DNA of 64,000 nt from Sialis fuliginosa (GCA_961205875.1 OY540809.1:33740267-33804266), one strand, 5' to 3'; shown: positions 12,098-24,555, counted from the stretch's first letter. The notes: generated from the sequence alone by a model not told the origin. A program made the numbers and translations.

Positions 12098-12550
12098 ATG
12101 AGAAGTTTTGTGATCGTTTTAAAATGAGAAAAAAAATTGTTCTCCGATTTTAAAATTTTAACTTGATATTTCCGTTTCAGGTCAAGACAAACACTTTTCG
12201 TTCCGTGTCTGTCTGTGTGTGTCCGTGTATGTGTCTGTCTCCCGAATCCTTGTCACACGCATAACTCATGAACCACTCAACCGATATTATTGAAACTTGG
12301 TCGGATGGTTGGGTTTGGTTTGAGGACGGTCCCATTTCAAAATCATTAAAATCGTGTGTAAGGGGGATGGGTGACACCTCAAAATATTTATTTTTTCAAG
12401 ATATCTCAAGAACGACACATGTTACGAGAAAATTTTATAGAATATTTATTGTAGAGAATTAAATTTCCTATAATATGGGTCTACTACGTTTGTTGTAAAA
12501 TATTCCCTTACAAAGATTTACCTAAATTAATTTTAAAAATTCGTGTTTTG
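12098..12550 (+). repeat. Dispersed repeat family A, copy 2
   Basis: Direct-orientation partner of 5085-5510. It has an additional TCTGTCTGTGTGTGTCCGTG tract absent from copy 1. The overlapping frames at 12177-12377 (-) and 12268-12462 (+) fall inside this repeat and are not genes. Confidence 0.75.
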
Positions 12551-12585
12551 TTTTTCTAAATTGATATTTGATTGGATATATTAAG

Positions 12586-12663
12586 TGTCATTTTGACGTT
12601 TTAAATGTCACTTTGGCGTTTTAAATGTCACTTTGACGTTTTAAATGTCATTTTGACATTTGC
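12586..12663. repeat. Tandem array of about 21 bp (4 units)
   Basis: Four consecutive units of the form TTTTAAATGTCACTTTGACG with one or two changes each. A further unit stands apart at about 12900. Confidence 0.9.
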
Positions 12664-13120
12664 ATAAAATTAGTTTTAGATTAAAATTGTCAAAAAATTA
12701 AAAATATATGAAAAAATATTCAGGTGCGTTTTAAGAAAAAATTCGAACTAAGATTTTTTAGTAAAATTTGTATAAAAATTAAATGGTTAACCAATGCCAG
12801 GCAATTTATCTGAACACTATCGGTTTTAGTGAATTTAGCACCAGGAAGCACTGTGCATTTACTTGGCAGATGTTTTTTAATCGCTATTTACTTTGACTTA
12901 TTAAATGTCACTTTGAGGTTTGTATAACAGAAAAAATTAGAGTAAGATTGAAATAGTCAAAAAATAATATAATAATTAAATGTCAGGCAGTTCATGTGAA
13001 TACTTTATCGGTGTTTATTAAAATTGTTCAATAATTATAATGAACTATATTTGGTGAATTTAGCACGAGGAAGCACTGTGTATTTACTTGGAAGATGTTT
13101 TTAGTATACCTTTTTACTTC
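12640..13120. repeat. Imperfect direct duplication of about 250 bp
   Basis: Two blocks share, in order, TTTGACATTTGCATAAAATT (or TTTGAGGTTTGTATAACAG), TAAATGTCAGGCAGTTCAT or its relative, and GTGAATTTAGCACSAGGAAG followed by CACTGTG and TTACTTGG. Block 1 runs to about 12890 and block 2 from about 12898 to 13120. Confidence 0.7.
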
Positions 13121-13505
13121 ATGTGTACAACCATTAAGTTAATATAACTTAAATCTTTCTGTATTTAAATGTTATAATAGTTATACATATTTACGTACTT
13201 ACATTTTTTTTAAATATAATAATTTTTGTACAGCTGGCGTTGTGGCACATTAAGTCCTCGTGTAATGAATTATTTTTAGTTATTTTCGTAGTGTAAAAAC
13301 AACTTACTTTTATTTATTAAACTAAACAGGGAGCATATGGTGAGAACTATCCTCTTAAAGCTCCTTTTAAAACCACGTCCGCAAAACAAACAATTAAGGG
13401 TATAATTATGTTCCATAAAAGTGGGTAAAACACACACACACACACATACATGTATTTCAGGGATGCTCAACATATTGCCCATAGACCTAGATGAAGCATA
13501 TACTA
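13121..13505. other. Non-coding stretch
   Basis: A CA microsatellite lies at 13433-13446. The minus-strand frame at 13276-13482 covers it and has no domain. Confidence 0.35.
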
Positions 13506-13700
13506 CATGGGCTGAAAAGTATTTGGCCTAACAATGAAAAAACTCTTTTGTTCTTCGAAGTAATGTACTTGTTCCAACGGTCCTTTAGCGCGTCAAAATA
13601 GGCGTTTCCAACCTCTTGATTAGAGTAAAATCTTTTACCAGAGAGCCATATTTTCAATTACGACAAAAAGGGTAGTAGTCGCTGGGGGCCAGATCATTTC
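13506..13700 (-). pseudogene. Mariner transposase C-terminal remnant
   Basis: Read on the minus strand, the segment gives DLAPSDYYPF, then after a frame disturbance KIWLSGKRFYSNQEV, NAYFDALKDRWNKYI. This is the mariner DLAPSDYHLFPNLK...W..KRF.S..EV....YF..L....W..CI pattern, including the final catalytic Asp region. The sequence before the element end, TGGGCTGAAAAGTATTTGGC, is probably its terminal repeat. Only about 60 codons survive, with frameshifts. It belongs to a different mariner lineage from the copies at 6647 and 37708, judging by its end. Confidence 0.75.
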
Positions 13701-14220
13701 ATAAGATAACTCAAAAACTAGGTGATCGATCGTTTTGAAGTTTTGCAAACTTATAGATAACATAATTACCTTCTTTGTGAACTTGAAGTTCTTTGAAATT
13801 TATTTTAAAAGACTACTTATTCATTAACAAATATATGTAGTTCGAATTTCATGAAAAATCGAACGTTTTTTTTTCAAACACGTACCATTTTTAGAATTTT
13901 CATTTTTCTTTGAATTTTTTCGGTTCACATAAAGTGTGTGGGTCTATAAAATCTAATAGGTTGTACACCGTGGAATAACTCAAGCGACAATCGTCTCTGA
14001 AGCGAGTGTCGAATAGCCGCCATTTTTAATTATTAAAAAAAATAAAATAAAAAATTGTTTTTGAAAATTAAGAGATATAATAAATATGCACATACAATTT
14101 TAATTATGTAGAATTAGTATGTCAACACAAAAAAATATTTAAAATTCTCTTATTTTCGGCTGCCTAAATGGATCTCTCTCTTAATTGTTTAATAATATGT
14201 TACAGAGTCGACACTGCCCG
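13701..14220. other. AT-rich non-coding stretch
   Basis: No supported feature. Confidence 0.4.
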
Positions 14221-14561
14221 GGCAATGTCAGCATTGCACATCGTTCCTGGGCAAAGTTCGCTAAAAAGGTTAATTAACGAACTCGTTAAAATAGTTATTT
14301 TTTTGCACATTTAGGTTGCACCTAATGTAACATAATGATTAATTATCGTTGGGTCATTGTAATAAATATATTTAAAAATTTGTACATACCAAGTAATTTT
14401 ACTTGATAGTTAATATCAGTTTAACATCATAATACATTGGGTACTGCCCACGACTATTTAGAATTGTCGACAATGCCAGCTTAAAACCGGACCAAGTTCG
14501 TCAATTAACCATTTTTATGAACTTTACCTAGCAGCGATGTGCAATGTTGACGTTGTTTTTC
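14221..14561. mobile_element. MITE with about 60 bp inverted ends
   Basis: Left arm CAGCATTGCACATCGTTCCT ... TTAATTAACGAACT pairs with right arm AGTTCGTCAATTAACC ... AGCGATGTGCAATGTTGACG at roughly 80 percent by eye. Two CTGCCC motifs lie near the arms. Target duplication is unclear. The outer limits are uncertain by about 10 bases. Confidence 0.6.
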
Positions 14562-14605
14562 AAAGTTTATCTGAAGTCGTTTACGGTAACTTACAGATAC
14601 GAGTA

Positions 14606-15515
14606 AGGTACCTGCGGAAAATAAGGCCCAGGGTGTAATAAGGTCCATGTGAAAAAAACACATTTGCAATAGTTGGATCGGTCTGGATTTTTTATATACA
14701 AATAGAAGATACTTATACAAAGCTACTGACTAGTCTCTCGCCGCGCTAACTTTTCGGTACCTTTGTGTTTGTTGCGAGAGATGGTGACGAATGCACAATT
14801 TTATAAAAACAACCAACAAATAATCTTAATTTTTGTTAAAATTTTTATGTATTATATGTTTCTTATTTGTTCAGGTAATAGTTCGATCCTTAAAGTTTAT
14901 GGTAAAAAGTTGATTTCTATTGTTTTTAAGTTTTTGCTTTATAAAATAAAATAAAATATATCGTAGTACCTTACGGATAATAAAGCCCACCTAATTTAAG
15001 ATTGAACTTTTTATTATTTATTACAATTTATGATCTAATATTTTGTTCTAGATCGGTATGTCATTTTTATTTACTAATAGTTCTGTAAAAAAATCATCTA
15101 CAACGAAGAAATAACGTGGTCTGGCGAGAGTTTATCAGCTGCTATTAATGCAGCTTCGGCACGTTATGGATAAAAAATGTTAGAATAAAATTATTAATTG
15201 TTTATTTATTAGCTGTAATCAAGCAAACATTACGCCAAATGTTGATTAAAACATAGATCCCATACAAAATAACATTTTAACTATCTGAAAATATTTATTT
15301 TAGTTAAGTGGCCTTATTACAGCACCATAGTTTAATAAGGCCCAAAGTTACTTTTTTTAAATCAAAAAATCATTTAAGAAAAGTTGGTTTTCATACTTCT
15401 TTAGATTAATAATAAACTAAAGTTTACTATTAACATAGCCTTTTTAATATTAATTAATTATTACCCGAAATATAGCATTTTTAATTAAGGTGGGCTTTAT
15501 TTGCCTCCATAACCT
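14606..15515 (+). mobile_element. Pogo-like element, copy A
   Basis: Inverted ends AGGTACCTGCGGAAAATAAG (left) and CAAATAAAGCCCACC-type (right, reversed), flanked by TA at 14604-14605 and 15516-15517. The phrase AATAAGGCCC or a close variant occurs at least six times in both orientations. At about 15090-15175 one frame reads IIYNEEITWSGESLSAAINA then ASARYG and stop. This recalls the psq-type helix-turn-helix at the start of pogo transposases, with part of it deleted. Copy B at 54665-55332 matches the first 650 bases in inverted orientation. Superfamily call is an inference from the TA target and that scrap. Confidence 0.65.
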
Positions 15516-15589
15516 TAGTAATTCATATTTTTAAAAGTTATGTAAACATTTAATCAAGAAATTATACATTTATATTAATTTTGTCACCC

Positions 15590-15885
15590 CCCAATTTTCT
15601 CACATATATTTTTGTTTGCCGTTGTCTTTCTGTTTTTTACATTTATATATCCATCTCAGTTTACGTGCACAGGATCGGGTCGAGAGGGAAGAGTGGGTGT
15701 TTAAAAGGGCACATGGGCCTCATTACAAGGGTGGATATTCTAACCTATCTCGTATATACACGCATTGTGTCTCCATGTGCTATGATGGATGGTTTAGATA
15801 GCTGTGTACCGGGGCTCGAACTCATGACCTTGTCATCTGTTCAGTGTGCGGATATTAGACCATTATGTGTATAGGAGATACAGTG
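15590..15885 (-). mobile_element. tRNA-derived SINE
   Basis: On the minus strand, TGGTCTAATATCCGC (from 15862 downward) and GAGTTCGAGCCCC (15823-15811) match the A and B boxes of a pol III promoter, separated by about 28 bases as in a tRNA gene. The rest does not fold as a functional tRNA, so this is a SINE head rather than a tRNA gene. The body probably extends leftward to about 15590. The overlapping plus-strand frame of 97 codons (15581-15874) is a by-product. Confidence 0.6.
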
Positions 15886-16389
15886 ATATCATTTTGAGTT
15901 TAGTATAATAGGTACAGGTCATCGAGTCAAATTTGGGTTTCAATGGGAAATATTTATCAATGGAATCGTTTTATTTGAAAGTATTAATCACAGATAGAAA
16001 ATTAGTTATATGGGTTGCGCAGTATGTCAAGGGAATTTTGTTGAATTTAGGTTTTATATTTTTTAAATATATTTTTAATTTTTAGATGGGGCATTTAAGA
16101 TGTTACAGATTTTTATCTCAGAACCATCGAATATTTGTAAAAAATGATTAATCCAAAAAATGTTTAGTTGTGAGGGGGTAATCGAATAGTAATATTTATT
16201 TGTTATTTTAACGTGGCCTTCAAGGATATTTGAAGGTCAACATCATTTTTTTTAAATTAAATAAGTAATATTATTTTCTCAACCATTTTATTTAATTAGT
16301 ATTCTCAAACAACATGCTATTCTATACAAATATACTTATAAATCTGACTGTTTATGTTGCTAACATTTGTAATTCGTTTGCTTATAAGA
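15886..16389. other. AT-rich non-coding stretch
   Basis: No supported feature. Confidence 0.4.
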
Positions 16390-16643
16390 CTACACTGAGA
16401 AAAGAGATTATTTATAGAGAAAGAGATTTGATCATAGTTAACAATATATAGCTATTAATGGCGAACACGATATTTAGTTATTGTTAACTAATCCCATGTT
16501 GGAGCTATATCGTTGTGTTGTTACCAAATATCTAATTGATAACGTTTATTAAATTTGTTTATAATTAATAAATATTTTCGAAAACACGTCAACTAAATAC
16601 ATATATTTTCCATAACTAATCTTTTTTCTCACAATCAGTGTAG
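16390..16643. mobile_element. MITE with CTACACTGA ends
   Basis: Left CTACACTGAGAAAAGAGATT and right (reverse complement) CTACACTGATTGTGAGAAAA then AAGATTA are inverted repeats; the right end has six additional bases. The element is 254 bases with no coding frame. Target duplication is not obvious. Confidence 0.6.
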
Positions 16644-17699
16644 AAACATTGAAATTATTCATTAGATGGAAGAGGAGCACAGTAAAATCTCGATATATTA
16701 GATCTTTATGTATCGGGATAGAAATTTTTAGGAAATTAAATATCAATAATTATAGGTGGATACTAATTTGTAAATTTTTAACAAAAACGGTTGGCGGACT
16801 TTCAGCTCACCTGAAGTATAATCCATTATCGAGTCTTAACTCTAGGAATCAGACCTAATCTAGATTATGAGTAGAGTTATGTTATTTCTTGGCTATTTTA
16901 TTTTATAATTTCATCTAAACCCCACATACATTTTATACCACATACAATTTGTTACAATTTAAAAAAAAAATTCTCAAGAGATATATTTCCTAACGTTTCA
17001 AACATGCACAGCAAAATGTACATAATTCGTGTCAGTGAAGTGAGCAAAAAGTAACGTATGAAGTTAAAAGTAGCTCTTAAATGCGCTCCGCCTCACAGAC
17101 CCACTGCCCTACAGTAGTCGGAGCCAAAGCTCTGTAACTGAAGCTGCATCAAGTGGAGCTCGACTAATGCGTTAAATGCACGTGGGGCACCTGTGTCGTC
17201 TCCATACACGAGGCATGTCAGCAATAGAGACAGACAGTATTATGTTTACATGTTCTCTATAGTATTGTCTTCGTCTTGTATGCGAATCTTGGTATGATAT
17301 TTGTTTTGTAAGATGTGTATTCATGCGATAAAGACAGTGTGTATGTGTGTTGGGGTAGTTTTGGATTTAAAAAAATACATTTTATATATAATTCTTAAAC
17401 ATGTACACATGAAATGAAGATATAATCGTATGTGTTTAGGAATCGTTTGTCTGCTTCATATAAATGCCATATTTAAAATTGCGACACAACAAACAAAGAG
17501 TGTGGTTTATGTGTATTCTAACGACTTTTCATTTTATTTTATTTTATAATAAAATTCATTTTTAAACAAGGGAATGCTATACCTATAACATACATTTGTA
17601 CGTTAGGTTATATAGGTACTAGTGATGTAACGAATGTATGATTTTAAACAGCGGATGCGAATGCGAATATTGACTTTTTTTATTATAAATTTTATTTTT
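16644..17699. other. Non-coding stretch with one G/C-richer patch
   Basis: 17060-17230 is clearly richer in G/C than its surroundings but has no long frame, tRNA fold or repeat partner that I can see. The rest is A/T-rich. Confidence 0.35.
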
Positions 17700-17990
17700 C
17701 TTATTTTTTCGTTTTGAGGGGGGGGGGGGGGCATGTAGACATATATGCTCCCACAACTTTTTTTTTGTAAATTTTAATTTGTATTAATTTGATAAGTTTT
17801 TTGTATTTTTAAGTGTGTGTGTGGGGGGGGGGGGGGGAGCACGATCCATATAATCCCTTCTCTCTTAAAAAATTATTGCATTATTTAATTAGTTTTAATT
17901 TTATAACTTTTACTTTTTTTAGAGGTTGGGGCATGATCCATACAACCTCCTCTCCTAAATGTATTGTATTATTTAAATTGCTTTAATTCA
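17700..17990. repeat. Poly-G tracts and imperfect direct repeat
   Basis: Runs of about 13 G (17718-17730) and about 16 G (17823-17838, preceded by a TG run) stand out. The motif GCAYGATCCATAYAA followed by CTCTC and ATTGYATTATTTAA occurs twice, at about 17839 and 17931. Confidence 0.7.
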
Positions 17991-20082
17991 TAAAAAAATT
18001 ATTTTGTACGGTGAAAGATGCCAACTGTGTTACAATTAGTTGAAGTGTCACTGCTCTAAATTCCATAACTAATCCATAGATACTAGTACAGAATTAATAC
18101 CCCATTTGAAAGTAATTGCTAGCTAGCAAATTTTGCTAGCTTATTTATAATATACCGGACATTAATGTTGTATTTTTTTATATTATTTGAAATTATCGTG
18201 CAAAAATTCATAAACAATATAAAACATTTTTTTACTACCTCGTAACTGATTTTACTTTTAGTTCCAAACGATATTTTGCGTTTTTTTTTCGAAATAAATA
18301 AATAATTAATTGGTAATACATTATGTTAAATGATATATATGTATATTCACTTGGTATAACCTTTTATGCGCATTAATATACATACATATATTCGAATTAG
18401 ATTCCATGTACTTTGTACACCACTGACACTCGATCCCTCTTTATCTAACAGATGTTAACTGCATGTAGTACATACATATGGAGACAGGTATATCCACTGC
18501 AATTAATTGTGCAACTTCACACGATCTCAGTGGTTTTATTCTAGAACGCTCTTTCAAAACCCCTTTACGTTCCAGGATTAAATTTTAAACCACTGTGGTT
18601 TGTAGAAATTTTGTCAAACTGATTACAGTTTATTGTGAAAAATTATTACCAACTGCTGTTTATTAATTCAGTTCGAATGTGTGGTATTTTATATTTATAT
18701 TGGACAGTATTTATTTACAAAGAGACGGATTAAAAATTGTAACTTATCCGCGGGTTAGTACTCTAAACTGAATTAAAATTATTAATTCATAGTGATTATT
18801 CACTAATTGAAATAGTTAAAAGTATACCAGTACGAATAAGTTACTATTTTCACTACTTGAATTAGTTAACAGTCCCTTCTTAAGCTATGACAAAATTTAA
18901 GGTTTTTATTATATTTATTGTTAATGTCAAAAACTGGAGCTATCTAAAAAAAATAGAAAATCATTACGCATGACAATAATCTCTTAATCATTCATAACCT
19001 AACTTCAATATCAGTTATGAATATAGAGTGGCCCAACGAAAACGAAACGGCCGCGTTTTTGGTTAGTTAAAATAAAATTTTGAAAAAACGCTCGAACACT
19101 TCGATTTTGCTTTCAAGGGAGACATCTTTTGCAATAAAATTTTTGCAAGAATGTTTTCAACCCTCTGCGCTATGAACACAACCCTTAAATTTTTAAATAG
19201 CATGATAGGGTAAGTGATAACTAACTATCATCTGCAAAACCGGTCATTATTGTGTTTATATTAATTTTAAATACCTACTCAATACGAGATTAGTTTTTGA
19301 TACTGCAGTAAAAATTAAACCACATATCGTTTATAATACCAGTATATAAAAAACGTGCAATTATTGAAAAATATTTATAAAATCTCTTTATGTATACCCA
19401 CACAAATTTATTTATTGAAGTACTTTTTAAAATATTCGCGGCGATTTCTAATAAATACGAACTGAATTTTAATATTACATTTTCTGTCAAATACAGATAT
19501 TTTTGGTAAATAAATTTGATATAAATGTATTTATTTACTATTTGAATGCCTGAAAATTATAGCTTTTCAATAATATTTAATTGTTTTGTATATATGTAAA
19601 ATGTATCTATATATTTTATATATTAAAAAAAAACAATTATAAAATATTTGATATGTGATATAATACTATATAATGTGTTGGCTTATAAAATTTAAAAATG
19701 ATCACTTGACATATTTTTATTTTTAATTTTTCATATTATTAAAATATTTTTTTTATTGTTTCAGGTATGTTTTCTTCTCCAGTTTGGTAAGATTTTAAAT
19801 ATTTTATTCAGATCTGCACTAAGAAATTTTCTAACTTTTTAAATTTTTCTTAACTAACCACGAATATACTGTCAGTTTAAACTATAATTTTAAAACTGTA
19901 TAATAAAAACTAATGATAAAGCTGAGCAAAAAGATTCAACAGAATAAAAACTAGTTAAGTTTGATTTTACTTCTTCAAGTGTATTTTTCCTCGGTTTTGT
20001 CTCTTTGTTTTAAAATGTAAATAAATATTTCTTTAGCCCAACAAAAGTTACCAATTTTTTTTCAAAATATAGTAGAACTTTA
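17991..20082. other. AT-rich non-coding stretch
   Basis: A fragment beginning AGAGTGGCCCAACGAAAACG at about 19026 may be a decayed transposon end. The frame at 19290-19490 (-) has no domain. Otherwise nothing supported. Confidence 0.35.
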
Positions 20083-20090
20083 CTTATTAG

Positions 20091-20381
20091 TAGAGATTGC
20101 AAAAATAGTTTTTCAACTATTGCGTAAAAATGCATTTATTGTAATTTTTATTACATATCTCCACCGTTTTCAGAAAACTGGTTTGATTGAACACAATTTG
20201 AAATCAACTATTTGCAACTACCTTTCCAACTATTTTTAAACTATTTGCGACACTTTTTACTGCTTTGTTTGCACTAATTATTATTAAATCATAAAAAAAA
20301 TTATTTATCAACTATTTTCCGAAAAAAAAATTCAACTAGTAACTATTTCATTGAAAATAACAACTATTTTTCCAATCTCTA
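20091..20381. mobile_element. hAT-like MITE with iterated CAACTATTT
   Basis: Ends TAGAGATTGCAAAAATAG (left) and CTATTTTTCCAATCTCTA (right) are inverted repeats. The 8 bp flanks CTTATTAG and CTTATATT agree at six positions, fitting an aged hAT target duplication. CAACTATTT or its complement occurs about ten times in the 291 bases. No coding frame. Confidence 0.75.
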
Positions 20382-20422
20382 CTTATATTATTATTATATT
20401 ATTAGTACAATAAAATACCATA

Positions 20423-21221
20423 ACCGGGTAAGCATGCTAAATATGCCTTTACGTAGATTAGTAAACCAGAAAAAAAATTAATAAAATTTAAAAAATAAAA
20501 AAAACACTATGTTGTACTCGGGGGGCAATCACCATTTTTTTTTATAAAATACACCTTGTATGTACCCAAACAAAACAACATATCAAAATCCCAAACTGAT
20601 TCAAAGGGTATAACATACTCGTATAAATTAGCATATGATCGTATCGGTGCGACGCGGGTATAGCACGGACGGATTTAAAGGAGTGCAAGTGTCTTAATAT
20701 TTTTTAAAACTCCTCTAATTTGTCGCTAAACAGGGCTGGACTAGCCCGGAGGTATACCAGAAATTTGACGGGGTCCATGGTCTGACAAAGATAAAATATA
20801 GAGGCCGTAGCCGGGAAAGTTGTTATACCCTTTAAATCAGTTTGGGATTTTGATATGTTGTTTGGGTACATACAAGGTATATTTTATAAAAAAGAATGGT
20901 GATTGCCCTCCGAATACAACAGTGTTTTTTTATTTTTATATTTTATTATTATTTTTCTGGTTTACTATGTACCTACACAGGACCATAATAAAATTACCTC
21001 TGATGAGTCATAAATACCTCTATATATACTAAAAGCACTATCAAATTCAATTGACAGATTATAAAAAAAAATTATTTTTTTAATTAAAAAAAAAATTTTT
21101 TTTTCGAAAAATATAAATTTTTGGAAACTAATATTTGGTCAGGTTGACAGTTAAAAATGTGACTTCCAAAAAAATGATCAGCCAAATCCATGTAGTGGCA
21201 TGTTTTGCATGCTTACCTGGG
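20423..21221. mobile_element. Foldback element with nested inverted repeats
   Basis: Outer ends ACCGGGTAAGCATGC and GCATGCTTACCTGGG are inverted, flanked by TA. A second, longer inverted repeat lies inside: 20460-20625 pairs with about 20822-20968, including CAAACTGATT next to GGGTATAACA and the phrase GTTTGGGTACATACAAGG. The right arm carries extra sequence (20970-21180) between the inner and outer repeats. The frame at 20820-21032 is inside the arm and is not a gene. Confidence 0.75.
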
Positions 21222-21754
21222 TATAGTGTTTATGCATGTACTGTACATTATACAAGTAAAACATAAGAAATATTAATTAAACTCTTCAGCAACTACAACT
21301 ACTGTAGCATTATTTAATCGTAAAAGTAGATATTCTATCCTGTATTTAATAGTTAACAGTGTATTAAACAGTTTTTTTTCACAAGACTAAAAAAATCGGT
21401 CCTATTTAAGCACCGATATTGAAATATTGTGAATATCAAAAATTCTCCATTATGTATACTATATACATACCTAATATTAGTTATTTTTTAATATTTTTTC
21501 CGCAGCTACACTTGGCTGCGCTTAAAAAATGTATATCTTTATTTATTAATGACAAAATTTGTCCGCCATCTTTGAATTTATAAATTATAATGATAAAATT
21601 GTAAAAGTCTATTGTAATTCAAGAACTATTGAGTGTACCAAATCTTAATCCAATAGCTCAGCGAAAAGTGGATGAAATTAGCGTTACTTTCGAACCATAT
21701 TTACATGCCTATAATACAGTTAAATAAAAGCTTGTATGTTAATTATAATAAACT
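21222..21754. other. AT-rich non-coding stretch
   Basis: No supported feature. Confidence 0.4.
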
Positions 21755-22530
21755 AGCAGTACCCACGCCCAAACGATTACGGAATAATTGTTTAGGATTT
21801 TTGAAAAATATAGTTGAATTTAAGTACAAACACGATTAGTTATTATTGTAATAATAACTTATCAATTGTTCTGTTTAAATTTAAAAGCTAATTATCGAAA
21901 ACAAAATAAACAATTAACAATCAAGAAAGTCCGAATGCCAGCGCGGCCAAGCTCCTCTCTACCCGTGCGGCGCGGACGCCACGACACGGCTTTTCAATGA
22001 TATACTGTAACATACTATTTATTTCAAATTATTTGCTAAACTATAAGACCAAATTGGATGCAGTAAAGGGCAAATTATATCTATATTAAGTACTTATGAC
22101 GATGAAATCAATTTATTTTGATAAGGATTACTGTTTTACAGGTCATATGTATTCGTAAACAGAACCCAAATGTTTTTAATTTTCTTTGTAACATAAACGC
22201 AGTCATTGTGGCTTAAATATAAAAGATATATTATGGTGTCCGAACATTATTTTAGATTTTTTGATTTTATACAATTATTTACTACATTGCAGCGTATAAA
22301 TACTGCAAAAGACCACGCCGGCGGCAAACTTTTTTCCAACTTGATTTACTATTATCGTCACTGCTTAGTTGTTATGTTACCTAACGTAACAAAATATAGC
22401 CTATAACCTGGCCAGAGAACTAATGATTTAATGAATTAAGAAAAAATACGTAAATCGGATAAGTGGTTCTCGAGTGATATAAGTGCACTAACAGACAGAC
22501 AGAGACACGTTGAGTTTTATATATATAGAT
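21755..22530 (+). repeat. Dispersed repeat family C, copy 1
   Basis: Matches 53108-53953 in the same orientation. Shared landmarks: GATTACGGAAT, AATATAGTTGAATTTA, CAAATTGGATGC followed by GTAAAGGGCAAATTATATCT, GCAGTCATTGTGGCTT, CGTAAATCGGATAAGTGGTT then CTCGAGTGAT, and an end in ACAGACAGAGACACG with TATATATAGAT. The opening GTACCCACGCC versus GTGCCCGCGCGGTTTCGCCC resembles a widespread insect repeat head. It is probably a non-LTR or SINE-like element. The open frame 22206-22406 is within it. Confidence 0.8.
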
Positions 22531-23834
22531 ATAATGTAAATATTTGATGTATGATTAATTTTAATTAAGTTATTTACATCTAATATAACTAATAAAATAT
22601 TTAACTCATTTTTTGGAAAGAACAAAAATTTCTGGTTCACTGTGCACTGTAGCAAAATATGTTAGACATTGGCATTATTCATAATAAAAATAAAAAACAA
22701 CGTACTCGGTAAAAAAGTTTTACGTTTGTCCAGCACTTTTGAATAATTTCATCTAAGGTTTTGTCTACGAAGCTTCTGACAATAAAATTGAATAACTCCG
22801 GGGCGATCATGAATAATAAGTCGTGCGATCTATCATTCAAAAAGCCCTGGCTCTCGATCAATCAACCCAGCGCGAACACATTTTTTATGCTTCGGTATTC
22901 TTTATATAAACTCATAAGTGCCTCGATTCAATACAACCAACGAGCTGATTCATTTTTAAGGTACTTTTTTGAATAGAGAAAAAAACCTACAAGAAACGAA
23001 TAAATGAAAGATGTGTGTGTGGATTTGTATCAAAAATTTTCTGAAAGGTGTCGTTATGGGTGATATATTCTTAAATTGTTGCTATAACAAGGGACTCGAT
23101 GCAAAAGAGTGAGTTTTTTTGTGGATATTGGTATTGAGAAATGTATAGGGTAAATAAGTAGATAGTTTATTTTTATTTTGGGGTTTGTTTAAGTTTCAGG
23201 GTTGGGGTGTTTATGATATATTTATTTTTATAGTTTTTGTTGATTTGAATATTTTATTAGTTTTTTTTTTTTTGTATACTTTTATAGATTCTGAAAAGGG
23301 TACTGTGTATTCATTTTTTTGCGATATGAAATAAAAATAAAATAACATGGCTTGGTCATAAAATGCACAACTCTTAAACTTTCAAAATTTATTATTTAAT
23401 AAGGTTATCAACTTTGTCAATTAATTTTTAAAGGATGTGTTTGAAAAAAATCGGGGTTATTTTCATATATTTAACTCATATTTATTGTTAAAAATAGATA
23501 TTACTAGTAATAATAGTGATTATGTAAGTATATTTGAAAACTTAATAAATAAATGACATAATCTCACTTAATAGTTATATTTTCTTTAAAAAAGTCCTAT
23601 GGTACCTATGGCAAACACGCACACTGTTCAATCTCTGTAATATGTATAAGAAAGTCCCACGACACTCATAGAAGATATTTCTTTTCTGTTATAAACCATT
23701 TAAATTATAATAAAAAATTATTTTTTGTCAAAAATTAGTTTTTTTTTTTGATTTTTTTTTAATTAAAAAGCACATAAATTATAGATATTAATATAACCTA
23801 TAATTTTTAACTTGACCATTTTTCTCATTTCGCA
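22531..23834. other. AT-rich non-coding stretch
   Basis: Two opposite-strand frames at 22679-22861 and 22761-22976 overlap each other and have no domain. No repeat partner seen. Confidence 0.35.
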
Positions 23835-24175
23835 TTGTTTCAAAGTAATTCGAAAAATTCAAAAATCGACGTAGGTAAACATCCGTATCTGGTTGAAAGA
23901 TCGTTTTCGAAAATAGGAGGTTTTCTTCCCAGACAAAAATTTATCTTAAATATAAAATTTCATTGTCTACGATTTGTCGTATTTGAGTTACAGCGCTTAC
24001 AGACCAACAGACACACAGACATCATGGCGAAAATAGTCAGAATGGGTTCAGGGAAGGTCAAAACGGATAATTCCATCAACATCCGGATTTCGAAAAAAAT
24101 CAGTTTAACAATACTTTACTTATACTATGTATATGTAGGTATATTCCATATACATGGTATAAGAAAGTAATAAAA
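23835..24175 (+). repeat. Probable interspersed repeat tail
   Basis: Contains GACCAACAGACACACAGACA, CATGGCGAAAATAGTCAG, GGGTTCAGGGAAGGTCAAAA and an end with TATACTATGTATATGTAGG and ATAAGAAAGT. This layout is typical of abundant insect repeats, and ATAAGAAAGTC is also present at 23646. The 111-codon open frame covers it but has no conserved domain and is likely spurious. Confidence 0.4.
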
Positions 24176-24555
24176 CAGTTTATTAGAACATGATATTGAG
24201 TTACTCATAGACTTTTTTCTGCTGAATATTTTTATTTTTATTTTCATTAATAGAAAATGGTGTATGAAAAAAAATGATATATCTTTTGTCATTTGAAGAA
24301 CTGCTTCATAAAATCTATTTTAAAAAGAATATCCTATTGAAAAACTAATCAGATCTATCAATAAGTTAAGTAGAGATAGATCGAATAAAAAAAAACTTAT
24401 TTTTAATCCGTTGATTTGTTTTCGCCGGACAAATTTTTTTATATTCATGCATACATATGTTGCATACAGACGTCACTCTAAAAATAGTCTAATATGGATT
24501 GGGGAATCTCAAAATACGATATTATAAATGTATATTTTTAGTGGGTAGATAAAAT

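Noticed and set aside
15806-15870. Functional tRNA gene
   Set aside because: Pol III boxes are present but no cloverleaf with paired acceptor stem could be drawn.
15581-15874. 97-codon plus-strand open frame
   Set aside because: It runs antisense through a tRNA-derived SINE and has no domain.
23835-24170. 111-codon open frame
   Set aside because: It covers what looks like an interspersed repeat tail; the translation shows no conserved family and depends on A/T-rich sequence.
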